NCBI GenBank assembly: GCA_028042835.1
Contig: JAOFOL010000007.1
Location: 1 to 64,000, forward strand
From: Opitutales bacterium
GTDB taxonomy: Bacteria; Verrucomicrobiota; Verrucomicrobiia; Opitutales; Seribacteraceae
Direction: 5' to 3'
Length of the DNA: 64,000 nt
Every line of letters begins with the position of its first letter. The first letter of the stretch is position 1. Of the stretch, positions 56,013 to 64,000 are shown one piece after another. The position numbers and the translations under genes are program-made. The notes beneath the pieces were generated by a model. It did no database searches, was not told the DNA's origin, and was given only the letters and a program-made list of their open reading frames with translations.

Positions 56013-57515
56013 ATGAGTATACTTTCTGTTTCTTTTCCTTCTATCCTTCTCGTGCCAGTCATGAGTGTTCTTCCGTTTTTCGGAATCAACTTTCCTAAAA
56101 CTCCATCTGCAGACCCCGAGACTGATGCGAGTCGTTATCAAACTGTGGCTCAACAAATTGATCAAGGAGGAGTGCTTTATGGCTATGTAAGTGTCGATGG
56201 CGACTTGACTGCCCTGTTTCAATATCTCGATTCCTTCATGACCGGCATGAAGGAGTTTGATCAAAGCGTGCCGGAGTTTGATGCCAAATCTTTGCTTAAG
56301 ATTTCCGGACTTGATTCTATCTCAGCATTGGGACTGAGCTCCATTCGGGTGGAGGATGGATTTCGCAATAAAGTATACCTGCATACTCCAGCGGGAAGGA
56401 CAGGTTTTCTGGCGTTGTTTGGAAACGAATCAAAACCTTTTGAAGTTTTGGAGCTGGCACCGTCAGGAACAGATCTTGTATTCGAACAGGTTATAAATTT
56501 AAAAACTTTTTACGATAATGTGGTTATGCAAACTCTTGGTGGCGGTCCTCTTACTGGTAATACGCCTCCACTTGGCCAGCAGGGAATGATGTTGAAAATG
56601 ATGGCGGACGGTTTCATGAAGCAACCTCTGCAACCAGGATTATCTTTTACCATGGAAAAGCTTTTAGCCGATCTCGATACTAAACTCACAGTGATTGTCG
56701 ATGGGGATCCGAACAGGATGGTCAATGTTCCAGATACAGAAGAAGTAATTCAAATCCCTCAAATCCAAGGTGCGATTCTTGCAGATGGCTTGGGATGGAT
56801 AGCCGAGGAGATAATAAAAATGCTCGAGCCTGAACTTGCCCGAGCTCAAGGGATGAAGGTTGTACAGGGTGATAATTGGTCTGGTATCCAATTGGATATT
56901 AATGCTCCAATTACTTCCAAACGGGAAAAAAAAGAAATTAGAGATTTCGGCTGGTCAACTGCCATTCTTGCCCACCACCGTCCAAGTGGAAAACTAATTG
57001 CTTCTTCAAGTAAGCAATTTGCAGAACGACTCTTCGCCACCAATGAAAAGCTTAGTCGGGATCCGGTTTTTCAGAAAACAATGAAGGATCTTCCCATGAA
57101 AGGAACAGCCATATCTTATGTATCTCCCGTCTTTATGACCGAGTTAAGAGATGTCATTCATAAAGCAATCGATTTGGAAAATCCGGAGGAAAAAGAATCC
57201 AAAAGAGAGGACCGATTTGGGGCATATTCGATGCTCGATCTTTTTCTGCCTGAAGGAGCACTAGGAGAAGGGATGGTGGCGACCACAAAAAAGGAAGGTT
57301 TGCTCACTGTTTCCAACTCGATGTATTCGCATAAATCGAAGATTCTTTTAGGTACTGCGGCACCACTGATGATTGGGGCATCCGTTTTTACGGTTGTGCA
57401 ATCATTTAAAAGTAGATCTGTGGCGGAATCGCTCAGGACCAAAAGTACTGAGGACACAATTCAGGAAGCCGAGGGAGCGATAAAGCAACTTGAAACTGAG
57501 TTAAAGGAAGAATGA
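56013..57515 (+). CDS. Unrecognised protein with C-terminal membrane segment
   Basis: The 500-residue protein starts with a weakly hydrophobic segment and has one clear hydrophobic segment near residues 449-467 (ILLGTAAPLMIGASVFTVV) followed by an acidic, helical tail. Most of the chain is a soluble alpha/beta region with repeated patterns such as GPLTGNTPPLGQQG and VDGDPNRMVNV. It loosely recalls large DUF3352-type proteins, but I do not claim this. Its stop overlaps the next ATG (ATGA), tying it to the small lipoprotein. Confidence 0.75.
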   Translation: MSILSVSFPSILLVPVMSVLPFFGINFPKTPSADPETDASRYQTVAQQIDQGGVLYGYVSVDGDLTALFQYLDSFMTGMKEFDQSVPEFDAKSLLKISGLDSISALGLSSIRVEDGFRNKVYLHTPAGRTGFLALFGNESKPFEVLELAPSGTDLVFEQVINLKTFYDNVVMQTLGGGPLTGNTPPLGQQGMMLKMMADGFMKQPLQPGLSFTMEKLLADLDTKLTVIVDGDPNRMVNVPDTEEVIQIPQIQGAILADGLGWIAEEIIKMLEPELARAQGMKVVQGDNWSGIQLDINAPITSKREKKEIRDFGWSTAILAHHRPSGKLIASSSKQFAERLFATNEKLSRDPVFQKTMKDLPMKGTAISYVSPVFMTELRDVIHKAIDLENPEEKESKREDRFGAYSMLDLFLPEGALGEGMVATTKKEGLLTVSNSMYSHKSKILLGTAAPLMIGASVFTVVQSFKSRSVAESLRTKSTEDTIQEAEGAIKQLETELKEE

Positions 57516-57757
57516 AAGGAATCTTTCTCTTATCTCTGTTAAGCTTTCTGCTTAGTTCCTGTAGTTACTCCACCTCTTCTGGTTGGAGTTTTTCAGACAG
57601 TGATTCAGTTGAAGAAGAAAAGGATCGACGCAGAAAAGTGGACCGAAAAACGGATAGAATTCTCGAAGTTGGAAGAACAACTGACCGTTCGGAGGCGCGT
57701 AGACAAGCCAAGGGAGAAGTTTTCGAGGAGGAATTCTTCCGCTCTCTCCGTCCATGA
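57512..57757 (+). CDS. Small highly charged lipoprotein
   Basis: The 81-residue product has a lipobox LLSSC (Cys about 17), a Ser-rich linker, then a strongly charged E/R/K segment (EEEKDRRRKVDRKTDR). It overlaps the previous stop by four bases. No family recognised; a membrane-anchored partner of the preceding protein is plausible. Confidence 0.65.
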   Translation: MKGIFLLSLLSFLLSSCSYSTSSGWSFSDSDSVEEEKDRRRKVDRKTDRILEVGRTTDRSEARRQAKGEVFEEEFFRSLRP

Positions 57758-57824
57758 CATTTATTTGACTATTCTTTTACTTGGCCCGAACAACTCCCCT
57801 TTTTTTCGTGCTATAAGCTTTTCC

Positions 57825-58436
57825 ATGAAACAAAGACTTACCTTACCATCTAAAAAAATTTCCTTGATCACGGTAGCAACTGCTCTCTTCTTTCTGACTT
57901 GCGGTTGTCAGACGATCAAGCAGTTCATTCCGAATGACGAGGTTGCCCGTTTCGGTACGGACCGCAAGTATACGGATTTAAACTATACCGGAGACGGTAA
58001 TTTTACTGATTACGGCAGAAAGGCTGGGATTCTCAGGTTTGTTCTCGACCTTGGAGCAGTCGATTTAACCGAGGCAAGTGTCAGCAAGTTTGAACTGAAG
58101 GGACTACCGGAAGTCGAATTCGTTTGCTACCTGCGAGTCGATCACCCTCTGCCGACCTTAGGAAAACCAAAGGATTTTGAGGCGGGAGACTTAATGTTTG
58201 GAATGTCCCTCGAAGATGAGAATGGCACGCAAGTATTTTCGGAAAAAGCTCCACTACAAAAGTGGACCTGGTCGGGTTCTGTTGGAGCACCCAAAAGTGA
58301 CCTTTATACCCGCAAAACAATATTCACACCCAAGAAAGGGAAGGTCTATTACATCAAACTCAAGAATAAAGAAGGTAACCTTAAAGCACCCAGAGCCGAA
58401 ATTCTAATCATGGGTGGAGGTTGGAAAGCTTTCTAG
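57825..58436 (+). CDS. Lipoprotein of unknown function
   Basis: The ATG at 57825 is chosen because a lipoprotein signal follows with lipobox LTCGC; the frame is open further upstream through the previous gene, but those starts lack a signal. The 203-residue mature part is beta-rich (FVLDLGAVDLTEASVSKFELKG and KVYYIKLKNKEGNL). It may be an Ig- or jelly-roll-like fold. No family recognised. It lies 67 bases after the small charged lipoprotein. Confidence 0.7.
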   Translation: MKQRLTLPSKKISLITVATALFFLTCGCQTIKQFIPNDEVARFGTDRKYTDLNYTGDGNFTDYGRKAGILRFVLDLGAVDLTEASVSKFELKGLPEVEFVCYLRVDHPLPTLGKPKDFEAGDLMFGMSLEDENGTQVFSEKAPLQKWTWSGSVGAPKSDLYTRKTIFTPKKGKVYYIKLKNKEGNLKAPRAEILIMGGGWKAF

Positions 58437-58495
58437 ACTTCGGATGAACCGAGATGGTGATAGAGATGAATTGCTAAAGATCATTAACTTGCAGA

Positions 58496-59011
58496 ATGAA
58501 AAAAGATAATATTGCTCAACTTACCATATTCACTTTCCTGCTAGTGCTTTCCTCCTGTAAAAGTTCCCATTGGAAGAATGAAGATATGAAGAGGGCTATC
58601 TCCATCACCTCCTTCAAAAATCTCAATACGACTTGCGAAGTCCTCCGTGTTGACGATTCTTATCCGGGAGAAGGCAAAACGAAGGATGGTCATTCCTTGC
58701 ATGGTTATGAGATCATTTCAACTGTCGTAGCCTTGAACTCCGCTTCACGGAAAGAACTTTCTTCAATTATAGAAGATCATCACACCTATTTGCGTAACGC
58801 CATTCCGATGGATTGTCTCTTTCGACCGGGGGTAGCCTTTCGTTTTAGTGACCAACAGAATCAGGTCGATCTACTTGTTTGTTTCAGTTGCAATGAATTG
58901 AGGTATTATCTGGATGGAAAGGTTGTCGGCCAAAGTTATTTCAAATCTCAAAATCTGCGTTCGTTAGTCCAGCAACTGTTTCCCGAAGATGAGAAAATTC
59001 AAAAGCTCTAA
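58496..59011 (+). CDS. Lipoprotein of unknown function
   Basis: The 171-residue product has a lipobox VLSSC (Cys about 21). The mature part has an even number of Cys residues (TTCEVL, MDCLF, VCFSC) that could form disulfides in the periplasm. No family recognised. It starts 59 bases after the preceding lipoprotein gene. Confidence 0.68.
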   Translation: MKKDNIAQLTIFTFLLVLSSCKSSHWKNEDMKRAISITSFKNLNTTCEVLRVDDSYPGEGKTKDGHSLHGYEIISTVVALNSASRKELSSIIEDHHTYLRNAIPMDCLFRPGVAFRFSDQQNQVDLLVCFSCNELRYYLDGKVVGQSYFKSQNLRSLVQQLFPEDEKIQKL

Positions 59012-59048
59012 ATAACCCGCGTTTTGAATCCAAACGAAAAATTTTATT

Positions 59049-59402
59049 TTGAATGAAATCTTACATCTCCTCTCTCTGGGATTATTTCTGGCTTTGCCAC
59101 CAATCTTATTATTTTTCAGATTTAAGAATCAAAAACCAGGTTGGTGGCTTTTATTACTCTTACTCATAGGCATGGGATGGGTTTTCATTTATGGGACTTT
59201 TATATTCTACCATCAACACATCGCGGATCTTATGGCTCAAAAAAAAGAACCGCCCACAGGATGGGACAGCGATGGTGCCTCAGGATTAGCCACCATGTTT
59301 TTCGGTTGGCTACTTGCCTTTATATATAGCCTGCCTTGGTTCGGTGTATACACTCTGACCGCTTGGATTAGAAGTAAAAGGCGTAAATCGCAAGAGGCTT
59401 AA
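59049..59402 (+). CDS. Small membrane protein with about three TM helices
   Basis: A TTG start at 59049 gives 117 residues with hydrophobic segments at about 5-23, 33-51 and 83-106 and a positively charged C-terminus (RSKRRKSQEA), consistent with an inner-membrane protein. The GW-rich middle (KEPPTGWDSDGASG) is a polar loop. No family recognised. The TTG start and short length make the call uncertain. Confidence 0.55.
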   Translation: MNEILHLLSLGLFLALPPILLFFRFKNQKPGWWLLLLLLIGMGWVFIYGTFIFYHQHIADLMAQKKEPPTGWDSDGASGLATMFFGWLLAFIYSLPWFGVYTLTAWIRSKRRKSQEA

Positions 59403-59564
59403 AGCTTCGATACTTATTAGTGAACGTATCGCAATCCCCTCGATTTTCCAATCACGGATGGTGTATTATAAGTTTGAGACTACGAGTAAGGGTTGCGAAA
59501 TATTGAAATTTTTAAGTAACTTTTACTCGACCTCTTTGCTTGATCAATCAATCTTAAAGTTCCT

Positions 59565-60644
59565 ATGAAACTTCCCAAAACCTTCCTCTTATCATTCACG
59601 ATTGCCATTTTTGCAACGCAGGTCTTTACCAAGTCCGCAAAAGCACTCCCTGACCCGGACGGACAATCCGCTAATATGTCCAAACCGGTTCAAGTCTTTA
59701 TTATCATGGGGCAGTCTAACACTTTGGAAATGGGTAAGGTGAAAGGGGATAAGGAGGGTTTTTTGGAGCATGCGGTAAAGAAGGAAAAACTTTACTCTTT
59801 TATGGTGGATGAAGCGGGTGTTTGGACAAGCCGCAAGGATGTGCGCAATGTTCATACTCAGGGAAGCGGAGGACCTGATGGTCGCGGAGGCGTACGACGA
59901 AACGATTGGCTGACAGTTTCGAGTAGCAAAATTGGAATTGAGCAGGGCATTGGGCATCAACTTGGAAATGCGTATGACGAACCGATTTTAATCCTTAAAA
60001 GTTCGATCGGAAACCGAAGCCTTGGATGGGACTTGCTGCCTCCGGGTAGTCCAAGGCATGAGGTTGAGACCACGGATAAGAAAACGGGGAAAAAAGTTAC
60101 TTTGGTGACGCCTGCTCATAACGATGAAGTCCGGCATCCAAGCTGGACCAAAGGCGATACGCCGGAGCCTCCTAGTCATACTTGGCATGCTGGACTTCAA
60201 TACTTGGGGGATGTCGCCAGGGCCAAAAAAGTATTGTCTGAATTGGATAAGCATTACCCCGGAGCGACGAAGTATGAGGTCGCAGGATTTCTTTGGTGGC
60301 AGGGTGATAAAGACCGCTACAACGAAGCTCATTCCACAGTTTATGGTAAAAACTTGAAGCAACTTTTTAAAGAATTGCGTAAAGAATTTAATGCTCCGAA
60401 AGCGAAAATGGTGGTGGCCACTCTGGGTCAAACTAACAAAGAAACCGCAACTGGAAATGAGAAGCTAATTCTCGACGGAATGTTTGCTTTTGGAGATTCG
60501 CATAAGGGTGAAGTCGCTGTGGTGTACACTAACCCAATCAGCATGGGCTCCTCTTCCAATGCTCATTATGGAGGAAATGCCAAGACCTACATGAATGTCG
60601 GACTGCTCATGGGGAATGCGATGGTTGCACTATTGAAAAAATGA
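59565..60644 (+). CDS. SASA-domain (sialate O-acetylesterase-like) carbohydrate esterase
   Basis: The 359-residue exported protein has the SASA esterase layout: VFIIMGQSN with the GQSN block at residues 49-52 (Ser51 nucleophile), a WWQGDKD block and a late SNAHYGG that likely supplies the His. Such enzymes remove acetyl esters from glycans such as xylan or sialic acids. A signal peptide with QVFTKSAKA precedes. The small downstream gene overlaps its stop by four bases. With the sulfatase and PL1-type lyase further along it fits removal of acetyl groups from a plant or algal polysaccharide. Confidence 0.88.
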   Translation: MKLPKTFLLSFTIAIFATQVFTKSAKALPDPDGQSANMSKPVQVFIIMGQSNTLEMGKVKGDKEGFLEHAVKKEKLYSFMVDEAGVWTSRKDVRNVHTQGSGGPDGRGGVRRNDWLTVSSSKIGIEQGIGHQLGNAYDEPILILKSSIGNRSLGWDLLPPGSPRHEVETTDKKTGKKVTLVTPAHNDEVRHPSWTKGDTPEPPSHTWHAGLQYLGDVARAKKVLSELDKHYPGATKYEVAGFLWWQGDKDRYNEAHSTVYGKNLKQLFKELRKEFNAPKAKMVVATLGQTNKETATGNEKLILDGMFAFGDSHKGEVAVVYTNPISMGSSSNAHYGGNAKTYMNVGLLMGNAMVALLKK

Positions 60645-61123
60645 ATATATTCCTATGTAGAAAAGATTTTTTCTATCTAGTAACTTTCGCAACAATTCAG
60701 TTTTTTTCCGCTCCTTTGTCTCAGGCTGCAAAAGCACCTTCTTCCAAGCAACAGTTAGAGAGCATTGCCACTCATATTGTGGTCGGTAAGGTACAAGCGA
60801 TTTATTCTTACAAGGAGCGGGAAGGGATTCCATTGGTAAGCGGTTACGAATATGATCATAAGGTGGCGGAGGTGAAAGTTGAAAAAGTGGAGAAGGGCAA
60901 GATTTCAGAAAGCTTGGTATATGTTCGTTATTGGAGCCGCAAATGGAAAGGCATTGGCTTTCAACCACCCGGAGGGCAATCTTTCTATCCACAGCCTAAA
61001 AAGGGGCAGTTATGTCGATTTTATTTAGCGAAAAATTCCTATGATGGGCTGTCGCATAAAGACAACCAAGACGGGGGGTACAATGTTGTTTATGTAAACG
61101 GCGTTCAACCGATCAAAAAATAA
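60641..61123 (+). CDS. Exported protein of unknown function
   Basis: The 160-residue product has a signal peptide (residues about 10-30) and a basic, beta-rich mature part (VAEVKVEKVEKGKISESLVYVRYW) ending in a VVYVNGVQPIKK strand. It overlaps the SASA gene stop (ATGA), so it is co-translated. No family recognised; an OB- or Ig-like fold is possible. Confidence 0.65.
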   Translation: MNIFLCRKDFFYLVTFATIQFFSAPLSQAAKAPSSKQQLESIATHIVVGKVQAIYSYKEREGIPLVSGYEYDHKVAEVKVEKVEKGKISESLVYVRYWSRKWKGIGFQPPGGQSFYPQPKKGQLCRFYLAKNSYDGLSHKDNQDGGYNVVYVNGVQPIKK

Positions 61124-61185
61124 ATATTGTTGTTCTCTATCTTGAAACTCGACCAATAGGGCAAACCTGTTTTCCCTTAAGCGAT

Positions 61186-62643
61186 ATGAAATTTAAGATT
61201 TTGGGATTTCTTCTATCTGTCGCTTTCAATCTGCTTGGTTCCTCGGAGCGGCCAAACATTATCTTCTTTATTGCGGATGATGTATCGCAGGATGATTTCG
61301 GATGCTACGGACATCCGGTAATCAAGACCCCACATATTGATTCACTGTCTGCCAATGGTATGCGTTTTGATAATGCTTATCTTACCACAAGCAGTTGCAG
61401 TCCGTCCCGATGCAGTATCATTACGGGCCGTTATCCCCACAACACCGGAGCTCCCGAATTGCATGTCCGTTTACCACAGCAGCAAGTCCGCTTTCCTGAA
61501 CTATTGCGTGAGGCCGGTTATTACACCGTTCTTTCCGGTAAGAATCATATGTTTGGAAATAAAGACCGTGCCTTCGACCGAATCACCGGAGGGGGAGGCC
61601 CCGGCAAGGAAGAGGATTGGGTCCGTCATGTAAAGGACCGCCCCAAAGATAAACCTTTCTTCTTTTGGTTTGCTTCGACCGATGCCCATCGTGCCTGGAG
61701 TATTACCAAAGAAGCTCCCAAGTATGATCCTCGCGATGTGATTATTCCCCCATACCTGGTCGACACAGCGATTACCCGTGAGGACCTGACGGGTTACTAT
61801 CATGAAGTCAGCCGTTTTGATTATTACATCGGATTGGTTACTGCCGAGCTTAAGAAGCAGGGAGTTCTTGAAAATACCATGATCGTGGTTGCCGCAGATA
61901 ATGGCAGTCCTTTTCCCCGTTGCAAATCACGTATGTACGACAGTGGAATCAAGACGCCATGGGTGGTCCATTTTCCTGAGGTCATCAAAAATCCTGCCGT
62001 TACCCAGAGTTTGATTAGCGTTATCGATCTGAGTGCCACCTGTCTGGAGCTTGCTGGCATAAAGTCTCCCGAGTCTATTCAAGGACGAAGCTTTCTTCCT
62101 ATTTTAAAAACGCCGGAAACAACCATAAGGGAAGTGGTGTTTGCCGAACATAATTGGCATGTTTACAGAAATCATGAGCGTATGGTTCGCTTTGGGCATT
62201 ACCTATATATTAAGAATAATTACCCCAATCAGCCCAACCTCTGTTATGAATCAGATGATCACTACCCTGCAGGTGAGGAACTGTGGAAAGCACATGCCGC
62301 CGGCAAGACTCAGCCGGACCAGCAACAGGTCTTTGCCAATCCGTGTCCACCCGAAGAACTCTTTCAGGTTAAAAAGGATCCTCATCAGTTAAGCAATCTC
62401 GTCTCGGATGAAAAACATCAAAAGGCCCTGAAGCGGGCCCGTGCACTCTTGTCAAAATGGACTAAGCAAACCGGAGATTCCATCCCCGACAACCCAACTC
62501 CTAACCGTCATGATCCTCCTCGGATTGAAAATGGAAAAATTTTACCGGCCGGAAAAGCAAAGACCAGAAACCCCCATGCCGAAATGCCGGGGGCATCCCA
62601 CAATGCCTTCAAAATAAATCACTCGGGCCCCATAAAACTTTAG
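61186..62643 (+). CDS. S1-type sulfatase, exported
   Basis: The 485-residue protein has a signal peptide and the signature C71-S-P-S-R75, IADDVSQDDFGCYG as metal motif, SGKNHMFG in place of GKWH (Lys and His retained with Asn between) and AADNGS. It is close to heparan- and choline-type S1 members in length and has no extra C-terminal domain. The PL1-type lyase starts 9 bases downstream, so these are probably one operon for desulfation and depolymerisation of the same substrate. Confidence 0.92.
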   Translation: MKFKILGFLLSVAFNLLGSSERPNIIFFIADDVSQDDFGCYGHPVIKTPHIDSLSANGMRFDNAYLTTSSCSPSRCSIITGRYPHNTGAPELHVRLPQQQVRFPELLREAGYYTVLSGKNHMFGNKDRAFDRITGGGGPGKEEDWVRHVKDRPKDKPFFFWFASTDAHRAWSITKEAPKYDPRDVIIPPYLVDTAITREDLTGYYHEVSRFDYYIGLVTAELKKQGVLENTMIVVAADNGSPFPRCKSRMYDSGIKTPWVVHFPEVIKNPAVTQSLISVIDLSATCLELAGIKSPESIQGRSFLPILKTPETTIREVVFAEHNWHVYRNHERMVRFGHYLYIKNNYPNQPNLCYESDDHYPAGEELWKAHAAGKTQPDQQQVFANPCPPEELFQVKKDPHQLSNLVSDEKHQKALKRARALLSKWTKQTGDSIPDNPTPNRHDPPRIENGKILPAGKAKTRNPHAEMPGASHNAFKINHSGPIKL

Positions 62644-62652
62644 TTTTCTACT

Positions 62653-64000
62653 ATGACCAAGGCGTCAGTAGTGATCTTGCTTACAGGCCTGTTTACAGGG
62701 TGTGGGAAAGACGATTCCATTATTGATAGTTTGGATCAGGCAGCACTAAAAGATGTAGAGATCATCGCTTTTCCCGGGGCCGAAGGTGCAGGCAAGTTTA
62801 CCAAGGGAGGCAGGGGCGGAGATGTCTACCATGTAACCACGCTCCAAGACTCGGGCCCCGGATCCTTTCGGCAAGGAATCGAATCAATCGAGGGACCGCG
62901 AACCATCGTATTTGATCTCAGCGGCACGATCCGGTTGAAAAATGATATCAAGATCAAAGATGTGTCTTACCTGACCATTGCTGGGCAGACGGCACCAGGA
63001 AAAGGGATAACCTTTGCGGACCGAAGGCTGCGAATCGATAATTGCAGCCATATCATCGCTCGTTTTTTTCGCATCCGCCTCGGTGATGAAAACAAGCCCG
63101 ATGGAACGAGCCCGGATTGCATCACGATCGAATACAGCAATCACATCATGCTCGATCACCTCTCATTAAGCTGGGGCATTGACGGAAACGGCGATTTTCG
63201 GGGACTCAAGCATTCGACTCTCCAATGGCTGATCTTCAGCGAGGCCCTGCACGACAGTCTCCATGAAAAGGGCCCACATGCGATGTGCACCTCATTTCGG
63301 GAGAGTGCGGGGTTTGCGACCTTGCATCACAACATCTACGCAACGAGCCGAAACCGGCATCCCTCCACTGCAGGGGGATCCCAAGTCATGGAGTTTGTCA
63401 ACAACCTCAATTACAATTGGAGCGGCTACCACAATCTGTCGGGCGAGCAGTACAACCTGCTCAACAATTACTACAAGGCCGGCCCCGTCAAGGGAGGCAG
63501 GCTTCCCATTCGCTATAAATCAAAGGCTCTCAAGCCAGTATCCCAGGGATACCTTTCAGGGAATCACTTTGAGGGGTTGCCTGACGAATACAATCAAGAC
63601 AACTACGCAGCGATGGACTTTGAATCTTCGGGAACGGATGGAAAATACAGAGGTATCACCCGGGGTTTTTTCGAGACATCCGATCGTTTTGACGCAGGTA
63701 AGTACAAGTTGACCCAAATTGAATCAGCTCAAGAGGCATACGTGTCGTGCCTCAAGCAGAGTGGTTGCTCCCTTGTACGTGATGCCGTAGACGAACGTCT
63801 GATTGAAAGCATACGAAACAATACAGGGAAAGTGATTGATTCTCAGGACGAAGTTGGAGGTTGGGACAGCTATCCGTCAATTGTACGCCCGTCTCATTTC
63901 GATACGGATCGGGATGGCATGCCCGATGAATGGGAAAGGGTGTCGAACTTAGACCCCGATGACCCGTCCGATGGGAATCAAGATATTAATGACGATGGCT
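62653..64000 (+). CDS. PL1-type pectate-lyase-like lipoprotein, 3' end outside the window
   Basis: Translation from the ATG at 62653 stays open to the window end (449 codons). The start is a lipoprotein signal with Cys in LFTGC. The body is a right-handed beta-helix of the PL1 pectate-lyase kind: IAFPGAEGAGKFTKGGRGG, IVFDLSGTIRL, LTIAGQTAPGKGITF, then HIIARFFRIRLGDE, CITIEYSNHIMLDHLSLSWG and GFATLHHNIYATSRNRHP, giving the typical Arg region. Near the end, DTDRDGMPDEWE is a thrombospondin-3-like calcium repeat. It likely cleaves galacturonan or a related uronic polymer by beta-elimination. Base composition is clearly GC-richer than the rest. It follows the sulfatase by 9 bases. Confidence 0.88.
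   Translation, partial: MTKASVVILLTGLFTGCGKDDSIIDSLDQAALKDVEIIAFPGAEGAGKFTKGGRGGDVYHVTTLQDSGPGSFRQGIESIEGPRTIVFDLSGTIRLKNDIKIKDVSYLTIAGQTAPGKGITFADRRLRIDNCSHIIARFFRIRLGDENKPDGTSPDCITIEYSNHIMLDHLSLSWGIDGNGDFRGLKHSTLQWLIFSEALHDSLHEKGPHAMCTSFRESAGFATLHHNIYATSRNRHPSTAGGSQVMEFVNNLNYNWSGYHNLSGEQYNLLNNYYKAGPVKGGRLPIRYKSKALKPVSQGYLSGNHFEGLPDEYNQDNYAAMDFESSGTDGKYRGITRGFFETSDRFDAGKYKLTQIESAQEAYVSCLKQSGCSLVRDAVDERLIESIRNNTGKVIDSQDEVGGWDSYPSIVRPSHFDTDRDGMPDEWERVSNLDPDDPSDGNQDINDDG

Noticed and set aside
57600-57824. Upstream extension of the lipoprotein at 57825
   Set aside because: It would overlap the charged lipoprotein gene and lose the signal peptide and lipobox.
59408-59431. CGATAC/GTATCG inverted repeat after the small membrane protein as terminator
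   Set aside because: The 6-base stem with a 12-base loop has no T-run.
1-64000. SusC/SusD pair, TonB receptor or type IX secretion genes that would explain glycan uptake
   Set aside because: None found on either strand; the export systems needed must be elsewhere.

Overview
This window reads as the chromosome of a marine-type PVC bacterium, most likely Verrucomicrobiota (Opitutae/Puniceicoccales-like) rather than Planctomycetota. The signs are DUF1501, DUF1552, DUF1800 and DUF1592-type proteins, PVC-type propeller/HEAT/cytochrome c dehydrogenases, DUF1080 and ThuA proteins, an ECF sigma/FecR pair, ten S1-type sulfatases, twin-arginine signals on several secreted proteins, and a moderate G+C content (about 45% by eye). 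The phylum call is inference from gene families; there is no rRNA or other phylogenetic marker here. I see no transposase, integrase, tRNA, rRNA or CRISPR array.

Layout. 1-9755 (+): a 5'-truncated DUF1501 gene, then DUF1501, DUF1800 (with an aromatic-rich C-terminal tail), a PVC dehydrogenase and a purple-acid-phosphatase-like enzyme. 9757-17618: two DUF1592/DUF1552 pairs, head to head and in opposite internal order; the plus-strand DUF1592 gene is broken by a C9 homopolymer. 17642-22853 (+): SGNH hydrolase, DUF1080, sulfatase and alpha/beta hydrolase. 23013-37153 (+): a possible single transcription unit of ECF sigma, FecR, PVC dehydrogenase, ThuA, four tandem sulfatases, an APH-like kinase and an IMPase-like phosphatase. 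37248-41909 (+): sulfatase with a beta-repeat tail, secreted Gfo/Idh/MocA oxidoreductase, lactonase-like amidohydrolase. 41948-49693 (-): PpnP, a signal-less sulfatase, TctA, TctC, a secreted sulfatase and an SLC13 permease. 49773-55147 (+): LamG-like sulfatase, beta-propeller protein, two small lipoproteins, AvtA. 55266-55469 (-): cold-shock protein. 56013-59402 (+): a block of unrecognised membrane and lipoprotein genes. 59565-64000 (+): SASA esterase, a small exported protein, a sulfatase and a PL1-type lyase that runs off the window and is a lipoprotein.

How it may work together (inference): most products are exported and fit the breakdown of a sulfated, esterified polysaccharide. Sulfatases and esterases strip substituents, and the PL1 and DUF1080 enzymes cut glycosidic bonds. 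Secreted oxidoreductases and heme proteins oxidise sugars, and TctCA and SLC13 permeases take up anionic products. No SusC/SusD, TonB receptor or formylglycine-generating enzyme is encoded here, so outer-membrane uptake and sulfatase maturation must come from elsewhere. The most interesting points are three tandem sulfatase paralogues with altered catalytic signatures, the TctCA/signal-less sulfatase operon without TctB, the C9 frameshift, and the sigma/FecR-headed sulfatase operon.
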